Below, piece by piece: positions 11,991 through 23,127 of a DNA stretch of 64,000 nucleotides (within the stretch, counting starts at the first letter, position 1; the number at the start of each line of letters is the position of its first letter). Position numbers and translations under genes: made by a program. The notes below the pieces were generated by a model. That model saw nothing but the letters and a program-made list of their open reading frames with translations. It was not told the origin of the DNA and did no database searches. This stretch comes from Physcomitrium patens (Eukaryota; Streptophyta; Bryopsida; Funariales; Funariaceae), in the NCBI RefSeq assembly GCF_000002425.4, contig NC_037258.1, forward strand, positions 2,649,964-2,713,963, given 5' to 3'.

Positions 11991-12660
11991 CTAATATGAT
12001 TATTCTTTATTTTTAAAATAAATAAATAAATAAATCTATTCCTAATATAAGAAAGATAAAGCTTTGATATTATAAGAATATTTTTGCCAATCTATGAAAG
12101 ACAAAACTTGAAGAATATAATTAAACATATAAGATGTATCTTAAAGGAAAACAACATAAAGAGAATGAAAAGTGTGTATATTTGAGAAGAAATTAGAGTG
12201 GTTTTTAATGATTTTTTTATATTTAAGAAAAAATTAGAAAATTAAATTTTAATTTTAATTTTTCTTTATAATTTTTTAAAAAATTATATATTTTCTTATT
12301 ATAAGAGAGATTTGAAAAGATTAATATTCTATTCTAATATTTAAAGATTTTTTTTAATTAAACTAATTTTTTTAGTGTATTAAAATCCATATTGATTCTA
12401 CTTATATTAATCCTATCTCTATCATGCTTCATTACATTCAAATGTCTATAGAAATTACTTTTTACTTTTATTAGATATGATATTATGCCAAATTTGTAGT
12501 ATTAAGGAATTTATAGCCCTTAATAGTATTCATTTGAATAGAAAAAGAGAGAGGGAATTAAAAATTTTTATTTATATTTTTTTCTTTGAATATTTTTTTA
12601 GTTCATTATTTTTATATTTATTAATTAGAAGTAATCATGTTAGATTCTAATAATCTGATT
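11991..12660 (-). repeat. Gy2 leader and 5' LTR remnant
   Basis: The stretch 12,100-12,030 on the minus strand matches the post-LTR leader of Gy4 and Gy6 (ATAGATTG, CAAAAATATTC, ATATCAAAGCTTT). This places the LTR to its right. The outer LTR boundary is not clear and no target duplication was found. The end at 12,660 is approximate. Confidence 0.4.
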
Positions 12661-13548
12661 GTTGTGACGTATCTTGGCTTTGGCTCTAAAATAATGTCAA
12701 TAAGGTTTCTTTTGGTTTTTTTAATTTATATAAAGAAGATAAGAATTTTAATTTGATGTTCTTATATTAAGCAACTCATACATCATTTGAATCTAGTCAA
12801 TGCTTAATATTATAAGTTTTTATTAGAAATTACAATATAAATTATATAAAATAGTAATATTAGGCTAAGGTGCTTGTTGTCACTGAGAATAGATATTTTA
12901 TTACTTTCTTTTTAAAATATCTTTTCTATTATATTCTTTGATGTATTTTTTGTCGTGAATGTATTTTTATTATATATAGATTCAAAAATATTTTTATTGT
13001 GCTTGATTGATTATTTACTTCATTGTGCATTATACACTTTGATTTGAAGGTAATTAGAGATAAGATGTTGTCTAATAGAATAAAATTTTGTAGTTAGAAA
13101 TATTTACTATATTCAAAGATTATGCTTGTCTATAATCTTTTTTTATCACTGTATAAAATTAATACCTTTACAAAATTAATCTTTTTAATTATATATTTAT
13201 TATTTTAAATTATATTTAATTAGATATCTAATATATATATATATATATATGTATTTTTTATAATAAAAATTTATAAAAAAATAAAAAATAAACACCTAAA
13301 TATATCTATAAAATTAGTGTTTAATTAAAAATAGTCCTTTTTAATATTATTACGTAATATTATTGTTATTATTATTTTGAATTTTTATTAAATAAAAAAG
13401 ATATTATTTTAATTTTTTGAAGTGGCTCTTTTATACAAAAAATAATAATATTATATTTTAAAATAAATTCTATCTTCATCTAAGTGATTTTATTATTTAT
13501 TATAATTTCTTTTATATAAGTCATAATAAAATATTATATAAATATATT
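12661..13548. other. AT-rich spacer without recognisable gene
   Basis: The composition is over 80% A+T with many short homopolymers and a (TA)n run at about 13,230-13,250. I see no domain, no long ORF and no clear repeat match to the rest of the window. It ends at the outer inverted repeat of the Tc1-type transposon. Confidence 0.6.
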
Positions 13549-13755
13549 CACTTTCAAAATTAAATCAATCAACAAAGCAATAAATTTTGGAAAGCCATAT
13601 TTAGAAGATTCTTGATCTTTTTGCCAAAGCACAAATCGTATAAAATACAAAACCAAGCTAACTATCATCTCTCTAAATTTTAACTTAAGGACTATAGCAA
13701 CAAGAGAGAAATTGTATTTCTAATAAATTCAAGTTTGTTGATTCACTTTTGTAAT
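13549..13755 (+). repeat. Left terminal inverted repeat of the Tc1-type element
   Basis: It matches the complement of 14,915-15,118 with roughly four of five bases identical by eye. The inner part includes CAACAAGAGAGAAATTG on both sides. Confidence 0.8.
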
Positions 13756-13799
13756 CTATATCTACTTGCAGATCAATAATTTGTCTATCCTCTCTTAGA

Positions 13800-14783
13800 A
13801 GCTCAAACAACTTGGATACATTTGGGCATATTACAAAAAAAAAAAAAATGATACTACCTAAGAGTGATAGAATTAAAAGAAGTTTGTACATGCTTCTATA
13901 ATTAAAGCATTCATTTAGTTGGTATTGGGTACTCATTTAATTTTTGTTTCACAAGTACTCACATATGCTCAATTGGATTTAGATCAAGTAATTGAAGAGG
14001 CAAAATAAGTACATCAAAAAAATTCATTGAAAACCATTGCTTGATTGATTTTGCAATATGTTTAAGATCATTTTTATAGTGAAATATGACACAAAAAGGC
14101 TTGAAATGGTATCATTTAATTATTTTCACAAGCTCATCTTGAAGAATGCTAAAATCCAAATCTTATTTTAACTTCTCTATCTTCCACATGTAATCTATGC
14201 CATGGGAAGTCATACAATTCTACACAAAAATTGCACTACGTCCATGTTTAACTATTTGACTTACATGATGAGCTTATAATTGAGATTTTACATCCCTTAT
14301 TAAGTGCAACCATCAAGCTAAAATTGATTGATTTTAGTCTCATCACTAAAAATCACCATATAGCAATCATGGGCAATTCAATCTTCATGAAGTAGAGCAT
14401 ATTCCAACTTGCAATGCATATTTTTGGCCATGAGCACCGACTTCTTTTGCTTCTTTAATGACCCAAGACTTGATTCATGAAGTGTACATCTCACTAATTT
14501 GGTACTCACCACCACATTCAAGTGCTCACTCAAAGCATTCTTCATGTTTATAGTATTATCTAGTCCATCAATTGTAAAGTTTCTTTCACATGCTTGCTTT
14601 GAGCATGGATAATGCTTCTTAGGTGCTTCTTCTTAAAGACTCGGCATGAGGAATATATTCTCTATAAATCCTAAAGCATGTAGATTGAGAGATATCTAAC
14701 AATTTTGACACTTCATGTATACTTCATCTATGCTGCAATAAAGCTATAGCATTCAACCTCTTTTTTTCTAATAATGTTGTCAT
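13800..14783 (-). pseudogene. Tc1-type transposase pseudogene
   Basis: The minus strand begins at ATG 14,783 with MTTLLEKKRLNAIALLQHR and a helix-turn-helix segment (EVSKLLDISQSTCFRIYREY). Next comes the first catalytic-aspartate box IFSDETKIN (14,347-14,325), then NDLKHIAKSIKQWF, then the terminal box LDLNPIEHMW (near 13,966-13,990). This is the SDETKxN...NDPKHTA...SPDLNPIEHLW architecture of Tc1/DD34E transposases. The spacing to the final E is conserved, but the second catalytic D (of QDND) reads as K. Several stops correspond to W codons (TGG to TGA/TAG). Plant mariner-like elements normally carry other motifs at the last box. Confidence 0.8.
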
Positions 14784-14914
14784 GGGAAAAAAAAATCTTG
14801 ACAACTATAAATAAAAATATTCCAAGAAATGATACTATTAACTCAAAGTGAGAAGAAGAATCCTAGATAGTGACGTAAATTCATTCTTGCAATTAAAGAT
14901 GATTAATGATAACA

Positions 14915-15118
14915 ACTCCAAAAATTAAATCAATAGACTTGAGTTCATTTAAAATGCAATTTCTCTCTTGTTGCTATAATCTTTAAGCTAAAATTTGGAA
15001 GAATGATAGCTAGCTTGATTTTATATTTTATCCAGTTTGGCAAAAAGATCAATACTTTTTAAGATATGGCTCTGCAAATTTTGTTGTTTTGTTGATTGAT
15101 TTAGTTTTGAGAGTTAGT
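14915..15118 (+). repeat. Right terminal inverted repeat of the Tc1-type element
   Basis: Complement of the left repeat. It starts internally near AATTTCTCTCTTGTTGCTATA and ends at about TTTGAGAGTTAGTG. Confidence 0.8.
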
Positions 15119-16558
15119 GTATATATATAGTTCTTGCAAAACCTAATAGTATAAACTATATGTATATTATTTCAATTGGGTAAGGTTGATTAATGTTGTA
15201 TTGGATGTTTTATATAATTTCCATAGAAAATTCTTATTATAATATCTTATATTTTGTTAGAAGTATATAACTTGTGTATTTATCAATATTTTTAGATCAA
15301 TTGATTGGATGACTAATATTAATTGTACTATATTTGCATATAAACCTATTATATTTGTTATAAGTATAGTTGATCTAAGATATTTAAATTAATTTTTTTA
15401 AGTAACCTTTGTGTTTTATATCCACCTAACTCAAAGATTATTATTGTTTATCTAAAATATTTTTTAATACGATCTAAATTTAGAATATTGATATCTAAAA
15501 ACTTTAGAAATAACAATGAATTCTATACATGGAATTAAAGCCTGGTATTCATAATTAAAACATATAAGGATATTATTTGATTTGATAGAAAAGAATAGGA
15601 GATATTTGCTTGTTTCTTTTAAATACTTTTTAATAAAGAAAGAAAGAAAAATAACAAGCAAGATGTTCTATTTTCTTTTGTAAAGGATTAAATAATTTAA
15701 TTCACAGGATTCACAGGAAAACCGCACATGGAGTGAACACACCACTCCAACTTGGAATCTTATAATCAGTAGTATGCTTCCAAGGTCTATCAAGTACTCC
15801 CTACTTGTCAATCTGGCCATTTGAGAGAAGGTCGAAAATGTAACGAAGCTGCACCAGAATTTGTGTGCAACTAATACATGCTTATTTAAATAACTCCTAG
15901 GTCGTTTATATAAGCAAGGACTCGAACTTCATGACAATGATCCATGCGCTCCTACACAGTGATGAAAAGAACCCTGTTGCTGAGAAGAAATGAAGACTGC
16001 AAGACTCAAATTGTTTGTCAAATAATTGATCTTCTATGAGGAACAGCTTGCATGCATCCAGAGTAAAACTTCTAGAGAAGGTGATGGTTCAATATAAGGT
16101 AAGTATCCCTGTAGACTCTACTGGAAAAACTCAATAAAACCAAAAGCAGTTTTCAGTTTTCGTTGAGTTTGATCCAAGCAACAATGTGAAATATCTTTGA
16201 TACAAATTAGCAAGCGTGGTGAGATCGGTGTCAGTGAGTCTTAAATGTAACGCAATGCCGGGATATTCTTCATACTCCAAGAACCCAATGAGTACAGGCG
16301 CAATCTAAAAATAGACAGTTCTTCTGTGCTCGCAATAGAGAACTCACTATTGCGTACCAAACTTCGAACCAAGTACGGGTAGTTTAAATGCATGGTGTCT
16401 AACCTCTAAAACGAGAACCGGAAAGTAAATGTTTAACCAAGGCTAAACAAGGAGACAAATCTGTCATACTCCTGATGATTGAGATACAATTTTCACTCCA
16501 AAGCTTGCCACTAACCCCGAAAGCTGCCTTGTATCAACAGAAGCAATGGACGTACGAC
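15119..16558. other. Transition from AT-rich DNA to gene island; probable SAUR 3' flank
   Basis: From 15,119 to about 15,690 the sequence is AT-rich without features. At about 15,690 the composition shifts to roughly 40-45% GC and stays there to 16,558. No coding exon was recognised in the second part. Some of it may be the 3'UTR or downstream flank of the minus-strand SAUR gene, and no poly-A signal could be assigned with certainty. Confidence 0.5.
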
Positions 16559-17059
16559 CTATGAGTAGGCGTCAAAGCCCACAAGCTCATCTATCGCCAT
16601 GTTGGAGAGTGAAGGATCGTTGGTCTCAATGAGATCCAGCAGATGTTCGAAAAAGACCGTCTCGCATGCAATCTCCAACCCTCCCTTGTGTTCGTACCCA
16701 TACTCCTCTGCCGACTTGTTGAGCAGTGCCTTGAAGACTGGGTGACTCAAATACTTCGCCTTTATCACGAACCGACGGCGCTCTTCGCCCACATACACAA
16801 CAAGAAACCCCTCAGGCACGTCATCTGGGGCAAAATCGTCGCTGTCGTCGTCAGAGTCGCTGAGATCACCGGCTGCTAATCGGCCGGACCTTCCAAAGGC
16901 GCAGCCATTCCTAACAGAGCCGCCAGTCGAATTCCTACCTGAGCTTCCCGATTTCGAAGGAGATTTCGCGTCATTCGGGTGGATGCTCTGATATTGCAGA
17001 TTTGAACTTGAGATGCTCTTTTGGATCTTCTGGAAAGCCTTCTGCACCTTGTTCGGCAT
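16559..17059 (-). CDS. SAUR family auxin-responsive protein
   Basis: The 166-residue protein starts MPNKVQKAFQKIQKSI. It has a serine/glycine-rich linker (about 30-62), an acidic patch of alternating D and S (66-76), and then the SAUR domain (about 80-145). The domain carries the hallmark VPEGFLVVYVGEERRRFVI, YLSHPVFKALLNKSAEEYGY and GGLEIACE, and a short acidic C-terminal tail. SAURs are small plant proteins that act downstream of auxin; several bind and inhibit PP2C.D phosphatases to activate plasma-membrane H+-ATPases and growth. The start at 17,059 is preferred because the conserved protein begins there. An in-frame ATG at 17,149 would add 30 residues with no family resemblance. It is intronless in the coding part, as is usual for SAURs, and has no stop or frameshift. 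Confidence 0.93.
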   Translation of the reverse strand: MPNKVQKAFQKIQKSISSSNLQYQSIHPNDAKSPSKSGSSGRNSTGGSVRNGCAFGRSGRLAAGDLSDSDDDSDDFAPDDVPEGFLVVYVGEERRRFVIKAKYLSHPVFKALLNKSAEEYGYEHKGGLEIACETVFFEHLLDLIETNDPSLSNMAIDELVGFDAYS

Positions 17060-17155
17060 GGTGATGGTGCTGTGGGCGACCTTGAGCTGAGCGACTTGAG
17101 AGTGAGTATAAAGGGCCACTTCAATTGTTCGGACACACCCAAAGTACATATAGAT
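17060..17155 (-). other. SAUR 5'UTR part of exon 2, with in-frame upstream ATG
   Basis: A good 3' splice site (pyrimidine-rich stretch, then CATAACAG, at 17,157/17,156) precedes this segment. The segment holds an in-frame ATG at 17,149 without an intervening stop. The protein could therefore carry a 30-residue extension if that ATG is used. The splice site is inferred from sequence only. Confidence 0.4.
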
Positions 17156-18556
17156 CTGTTATGAGACGAGTAGAGGAACACGAGGGAAGGAGATGGCAAA
17201 GGTTATTCCTCGCATAGCTCAAGAAGCCAATGTTCGTGAAATCCGATGTTGCGGATAAATATATGCTGTTGATGCTGATGTTGATTCATGGAGGAATACA
17301 GTGGAATGCGTCTAATATTGCGTCCAGTTATGTCACCATCAAGGAACCTAAAAGAAAAGTATAGAAAATATGAGAACTCCTACTCAGCACAGATTCTTCC
17401 ACAAGATCTACATTCATAACATATCACCAGAACTTCCCACGTTACATAACACATCATGATAATCCCTGATGTCAGAGAAGATACGGGAATGTGGAGGTAA
17501 AAGTACAACACGACGCAACGAAACAATGCGTGCATACCAATTGCATGCAAAAATTGCAGATTTCATAAACGATTGAAATCTTCTAACAAAAGCTGTCGAC
17601 AGCGAAAGTTTTTCTGAGATGGTAAAATAATTTGCCGTCCTCATGACATATAATACCATGCACTTGTGTAGGTAAGAAGCACTCTCACTTCAAGAATTCA
17701 ACATGGACTAATCGTTGCAAAAGAGGAAAATCAACTCACGAATCCAATAAAAACTGCAACGCTCAGATACCATTCACCCTGAATAGAATTCGAAAGGGCC
17801 TAAACTTTAATCGCAACTGTATTCTCGCTGACCTTCTACTTAAGAAGGATTCGCAGATGGTATAAATGTGTCATTACAGGGACACTTTCTAATTAAAGAT
17901 GATCCTACTGACATTCTTTTCACAACTTGAGACTCCAGATGCAATAGCGTAAAACCTTTCAATAGGAGGACGAGTCAGGAAATGACCAATACTCTGCATC
18001 AGCAAGATTCCGTGATACTATGAAAGAAAGACTGCTCTAATCGCTCTCTCCACACATCAACCACCATGTAACTCTGAGTTGGGCCCACACACACACAACT
18101 GGGCTTCAACGGAACAAGATCCAAGTCTCACAACAACAAGCCCCTGGATCAATCAGAGCAGGAAATCGCACCTGAAGGCTTTGAAAGTATCGTCCACCAG
18201 GAGGACACAAACGCTGCAACTCCGCTCCAGGCCAAGTGGCTCCCCCGCTACCAAAACACCCTCCAATGCTCCTGAATTTGAATCAGCAAGATCCTCAGGA
18301 ACTCCGCCTAAGACAATCAACAAGCAATCTGGGATCGGGATCAATGAATCCCAGAAACTAAGCCTTCAACCCAGACACGCCCCACATCACAGCTCCCTTG
18401 AAATCACACGAACACCCTCTGACGAGATCTCTAAGCAATATGGCAGCGCAGCCATAAATCCTCCGCGACTCAACAATCCGCCTCCCGGGAAAGGAAGGAG
18501 AAGAAAGAAAAAGACTGTAAAGCATGTCAGGCTCGCTTCATGCACTCAACTCTCAC
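17156..18556 (-). other. Probable 5'UTR intron of the SAUR gene
   Basis: The interval is bounded on the minus strand by a GTGAGAG donor (18,556) and the CATAACAG acceptor (17,157/17,156). The minus strand is T/G-rich, as plant introns often are, and 17.2-17.9 kb shows no coding signal. A 224-codon plus-strand ORF at 18,079-18,753 overlaps it but looks like a compositional artefact (see rejected list). A long leader intron would be unusual for flowering-plant SAURs. Confidence 0.35.
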
Positions 18557-18930
18557 CTCTCCTTCTCCCGTGCTCCTCGAACACAAAGACGATCCCCGCA
18601 AAACGTTCACGAGACACACGCGCCTCCTGGACACAAGCACTGCACACGAACTTATCCTATCCTCCCCCTCCCCAACGACGGCTTCCCAACGGACGCAGAC
18701 CCAGCAACCAGACACACTCCAAGTCGATTTTTGCAGCGAGCGTGAGATTGTAGACAGCGAACGACGAGATGGGGAGAGGGCGGATGCGAAGGTGCGAAGG
18801 CTAGGCTGGCGTACGATGCGATGCAGCGGGCATCTGTGACTGGAGCTCCGGAGCTGAAGAAGGCGATGCGGGGCGGACGCTTGCGACCGACCGACCCCGC
18901 TTCTCCCGACCGGATAAGTTTAGGAAGGTA
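18557..18930 (-). promoter_or_regulatory. GC-rich promoter/first leader exon, probably of the SAUR gene
   Basis: This is the most GC-rich stretch of the window. On the minus strand it is C/T-rich (CTTCTTCAGCTCC, CTCTCCCCATCTCG), as expected of a plant 5' untranslated leader. It ends in a consensus donor (GAGAG then GTGAGAG). No conserved protein is encoded on either strand. Beyond 18,950 the AT content rises abruptly, consistent with this being the transcription-start region. Confidence 0.35.
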
Positions 18931-18949
18931 CCTACTCACATAATCTTCG

Positions 18950-20430
18950 TAGTAATTTCCGACATGCTCAGTTTAGATTCGAGTTAGTGCGGAATTCAAC
19001 AATGCTTGCTTTGGGTGGGCACAGCTTTGGGTTGCGAGGAGGTTTTCCTCTAAATTTTTCACCACAACTAAATTTGGATTTCTACAAAATTGATTTGTGA
19101 TTAAAATCAAGACTTTATTGTTTATATCTATATAAGTAAACATAAAGTGTGCATCACAATTAGTATCAAATCCTACACATTGTAATAAATAAGACATGCC
19201 CTTATGTGTGGAGAGTCTTTTTCAAGCATACTCTGCATATGAAACATAGATAGACTTATTAAACAATAGTTGTATTTCTTGCTCATTGCCCTTGAGTGGA
19301 TAGTAATGGATGGGGGGAGCTTTGGTCTATACTCAACTCCATGGATAATGATGTATTGAAAAAAACATCCTTTGCAAGTATAACTTAGATGTATTTTTTG
19401 CAAAATCTCAACTTTTTGGAATTTCATGTTATTTCTACTCCTATTGGTCTAAGTTGGAATTTGATTGGTAAATAAGATCTAAGTCATTCAAGATTTTTTT
19501 TTTTTTTTTTATTTTATTTTTTATGAATGTGTCTATCATTTAATGTAGTTTGTACGAAAACAAATATACTACTTAAAACAGAAAGACCAAGCTATATTAT
19601 AGATTGAATCAAATTTTAAACTTTCAAAATTTTAAAATAATTTGGATGAACATTTGTTAAAGAAATATGCTGATATTTTACCAAATTCATGTAAATGCTT
19701 AAAATTATGCCACTAAGAACAAGGACATTTCAGACATTTTGTTATATACGTGTTTCTGTGAAATCTTTATCAATCATCTTTATTGTTGTCTAGTTAATAC
19801 ACTTAACAGTATTGCCCCATTTATTACTCGACATGAAAAAAGGACTTCTGAAATGCGACTCAAGACCTCCAACACCCCAGTGCAGCTTTCAGAAGGAAAT
19901 CTTAATCCTACCACTCAAAATTTTTACCATATTGAACTCAACAAGATCCCAATCCCTAAGCAGTGGAAATCGACAAGTGTGGACACTTACTATCAATAAG
20001 AACATGGTTCTGATAGTTTGTGTAAAAGACTTGAATGCTCACTGGTACACATACGACCAGAAACCCACTTGCCATTAAAGTCATCACAGCCCTAAAAGGC
20101 GAGCAAATAAATAAAAAGTCACGGTACGAGTTTCTGTTACGAAAACAGGATGGTCTTCACTCGTTACAAACGAAATGTGCCGGAAACCAGGGAAAGGGTA
20201 TATCTGGTGTCATCCGGTGTCTTATTTAAGAGCTGGATAAGTCACAGCTTTCGGCACATAAAATATGGGACATTCAACAGTACACGTTTTTGGAATTTTG
20301 TCTATGAAAAATCCATTATTTTTCAATATAAACACAAAAAAAGTTTCATGTGATAAATCCAACAGAACGAGCAAGCGTCGTAGAAAAATAAATTTGTCTG
20401 TTCCTGTAGAATGAAAAAAAAAATTCTATA
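18950..20430. other. AT-rich intergenic DNA, no gene seen
   Basis: Short overlapping ORFs occur on both strands (up to 88 codons) but none resembles a known domain or shows exon-like composition. There is a T-run at about 19,496-19,511. The interval may be a decayed insertion between the SAUR and proline-rich gene regions, but I cannot name it. Confidence 0.5.
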
Positions 20431-21110
20431 CGGTGCACTAGCGAATTTCGAGGGTTTCATTATTTGTAAACATTAGTAAAATAAGGGTTTTCATGTTTCC
20501 CACGCTTATAACAAAAAACGTCCTCAGCGACACTGACCATGTTGCGAGGCGGTGTGGGCTATGACGGATGCAACGAGCCCACCCCGGAGAATCGGAGATA
20601 CTTGTCAGAGCCTTTCGCTGAGCCGCGCAGCAGTTCGAAATGCAGGGAGCGCCGGACGTTGCGAACAGACAGAGTGGCCCGAAATGAATGGCTCCCACGC
20701 TCGAGAGCCCCCATCTCGGAAAACAAGCCTGCGTAGTAAACTGCAACGGCGCGGTTTTGACCAGACCCATGTGTGACGCAGCTTCTCGACACCCCAACAG
20801 ATTTCGTAGAGAAAAGAGAGGAGAAAATACGCCTGGGCTTTGTGGCTCTGGTGGATTCGATTCAGGAATCACTGTCCAGTTGGCTTCGTTTGGCAGTCCA
20901 GGAACTCAACCCTTGCCCAAATGGCCTCTGGGATCCAGTTGTCCCTGACCCTTCTTCCAGGGGCGTTCTAACTTGCCCCCGCGAATTTCACCTTCACAAA
21001 GACGACTTGTTACTCTGGAGGCCCCGTTCGTCATCATGCCGACCGACTTCGCGGAAATTGGCGACTCGGTGTGAAATGTCCAATCTCGACAGAATCATTC
21101 TATGATGCAA
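20431..21110. other. GC-rich patch of unknown nature
   Basis: The composition is over 50% GC. Overlapping ORFs are open on both strands (20,872-20,438 minus, 144 codons; 20,773-21,105 plus, 110 codons), which is expected in GC-rich DNA. No motif, signal peptide or homology was recognised in any frame. It could be a diverged gene fragment or a promoter region. Confidence 0.4.
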
Positions 21111-22144
21111 ATCGGTCATAGACTGGATGTAGACTTAACATTCCGTCATGTAACAAGGAAAATCCGATCGAGAGTGACCTGGGAGATGGCATATGCTCTG
21201 AAAAAGACGATGTCTGCCTTTCTAACCAACACACTCCGTACGTTTGGCCGTGGGGGGCGGTTGGTAGATGGGTTGCAAAAGTAAACGCAATACACTATAT
21301 ATTTAAAGTCTTAAGAGTTGTTTCTGTGCACAGTGGATACGATCTATGTTGGGGTTTAGAAGAGTCAACGTAGATAAAAACAGCTGGGGTTGGTCACGAA
21401 TTGGTAGAAATTTATCAGCTGCTGAGCTTTATTTTCCATCATCTGATAATAGTTGTGATGAGATGGTCAAACTGTATAGAAACGTGCAATTATTCCACTT
21501 GCGGATTGCTTACAGGAGTTACGTTCATGTTCAAATTTCTCGCGGAGACTGATCAGGTTGTGAAAACCTAATCTCTACTTTGTGATTTCTCGTAGACTGT
21601 GGGTTTCAGATGAAGACTCAACTCAGATACGAGCCCAGAAATAACATCAGAAATTCATACTCATGCTTAAAGTAGCAGTAACTTGCAAAGGGATTCAGAC
21701 TTACCGAATTAGTCTTTTCTCAAACCTTCACGTGAATATGAGATTCTCCTCAATTTTAGAAGGGACGAAGTTGGGAGACCAGTGATGACACAAGATAATT
21801 CCTGTACTGAAAAGTTAAATAAGAGTACGCTTTCAAAGAGAATGTTGCAAATCTTTTACAAGAATTATATGTTGAAATCTAGCTAAATACAAATCCCCGC
21901 TTCTTGATTGAACTTCTAATGAGATGGAAATGTGAAGCTATTCAAGTGGCAAAGTGAACGAATCAAGCCTTTTCCATTACGAGAATGCAACAACCACACT
22001 AATAGCCAATGTCAATGCTGACAGCTTCCATGGTTTTGAGGCAAGTTTTGGCCCAGCGTTCTCCTGTAAAGCACACGCCAGAAAAATATCTCAGGAAAAC
22101 CGTGGCCGCATTCCAACAACAGGCAACAAGAATTGCGCACACTG
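21111..22144. other. Intergenic/3' flank of the proline-rich protein gene
   Basis: Moderate GC with no supported ORF. The stretch next to 22,144 probably includes the 3'UTR of the minus-strand proline-rich gene. A possible extra intron there (donor GTACGT at about 22,190, acceptor TTTAACAG) would replace the hydrophobic tail, but that reading was not favoured. Confidence 0.4.
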
Positions 22145-23127
22145 TTAAATTGATGACAGAAATGATGACGAACAGTAGAAAAGCAAATGTAAACAGATAC
22201 GTACGGATACAGCAGGAGATGCAACAGGTTCGCTGGATATCGGAACGTCATCACCAGGTGACATCGCAAACGGGGCTGGTGGGGAAGTGATGGGCTCATA
22301 AGAGACAGGGGCAGGCCCTGGTGCATAAGGGGCAGGCTCGGGTGCGTAAGGCGCTGGAGAGATTGAGGGAGAAGGCACTGCAAAAGAAACACGAGTAACC
22401 ATGTTTCCAGATGGACAGTCAGCAGTCACGTTCAGCGATCAAAGAATAGCCATCCAATTCCACATAGATATTCTTTTCCGACAAGTTTCATCACCAACGA
22501 AATTGACGAGCTTCAGTTTGAACACTTCGAATATACCTGGTGTGAGGGATGGAGCGTAAGGAGCCCAAGATGGCGTGTAAATAGGGACTGGAGTAGGAGC
22601 AGGGGTATAGGAAGGAGCCACCCATGGAGAATATGCCGGGGCCAGTGGAGCGATGAGAGGGGAATAAGCTGGGGCAGTTGTAGGTTCGTAGGAAGGCGAG
22701 CCAATATCCGGCACGGGGCCGGAAGTCCAAGGACTAGGAGCGTAGTATGGGGGTGAAGATGGTCCAGACGGTGCTGTGTAAGGTGCAAACACTGGTGTAG
22801 GTGCTGCAGGAATGTAAGGAGAAGACGCTGCTGGTGGGGTGTATGGAGCATGTGCGGGGGGGATTTCATTAGGTGGAGAGTGAGGGGCGTACATTGGAGG
22901 AAAGTGGGGCATGTATGACGGTGCATATGCTGGAGCAGGAAGTGGACTGCACACATCGAGTACAAGTGATCATAAATCAGTGCCCTTAAGAACAGAAGTA
23001 AAGGACCGAAGCTAGGAAGTGTGCGAGAAACAACTCACCCAGGCCATCTTGCGTGAGCAGCATCGAAGAGTAATGTGATCCACAAGACAACATTGAGAAG
23101 GCATGAACGGCCCATTAGAGTAGCCAT
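22145..23127 (-). CDS. Secreted proline-rich (extensin/AGP-like) protein, three coding exons
   Basis: I infer join(23,127-23,039; 22,946-22,537; 22,377-22,145), 243 codons, from GT-AG sites that keep the frame: donor GTGAGT with acceptor GTGTGCAG, and donor GTATAT with acceptor TTTTGCAG. Exon 1 encodes a signal peptide (MATLMGRSCLLNVVLWITLL, then FDAAHA). Exons 2 and 3 encode a P/A/S/Y-rich chain with repeated PAPxYAP and YxPSxAP motifs (such as PAPAYAPSYMPHFPP). The C-terminal end is a short hydrophobic segment (ICLHLLFYCSSSFLSSI), which could be a membrane or GPI-attachment signal. Such proteins are exported to the cell wall and hydroxylated and glycosylated on proline. The low-complexity sequence makes family assignment approximate. 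Confidence 0.78.

Larger units (their letters stand above)
7738..12660 (-). mobile_element. Gy2: decayed Ty3/gypsy, minus strand, cut by Gy1 and R16-B
   Basis: From right to left there are a probable LTR and leader (about 12,660-11,990), gag (about 11,990-10,877), repeat R16-B, the gag/protease boundary (9,220-9,090), protease and reverse transcriptase down to 7,738. RNase H and integrase are missing because Gy1 begins there. Nucleotide alignment with Gy6 is followable throughout. Examples are the gag segment ILDNLDAFLTKFES against ILDNLEFF, the RT block around 8,330-8,240 (YDYLKNRYLLSLILHLLDQL), and the block near 7,740-7,800 that matches Gy6 at 59,350-59,405. Confidence 0.85.
13549..15118 (-). 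mobile_element. Tc1-type (Tc1/mariner) DNA transposon with about 200-bp TIRs, decayed
   Basis: The ends are long inverted repeats. The left repeat (about 13,549-13,755) and the complement of the right repeat (about 14,915-15,118) share many blocks. These include AAATCAATCAACAAA, AGCCATAT, TTGATCTTTTTGCCAAA, AGCTA and TATAGCAACAAGAGAGAAAT. Between them the minus strand carries one transposase pseudogene. Outside both ends lie TA-rich bases, so a TA target duplication is possible but cannot be proven. It sits in AT-rich DNA next to the gene island. Confidence 0.85.

Noticed and set aside
16643..16879. Plus-strand ORF and second minus frame over the SAUR gene
   Set aside because: They are shadows of the SAUR coding frame in GC-rich sequence.
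18079..18753. 224-codon plus-strand ORF in GC-rich DNA
   Set aside because: Its composition is S/P/T/R-rich without domains, overlapping ORFs are open in other frames on both strands, and the minus strand has leader-exon features. It is probably fortuitous openness in GC-rich DNA.
20438..21105. Overlapping 144- and 110-codon ORFs on opposite strands
   Set aside because: No motif, signal peptide or splice context favours either. They are kept only as an unknown GC-rich patch.
22012..22392. 126-codon leucine/proline ORF antisense frame in exon 3 of the proline-rich gene
   Set aside because: It is a frame shadow of the proline-rich coding exon, and splice phase supports the other frame.
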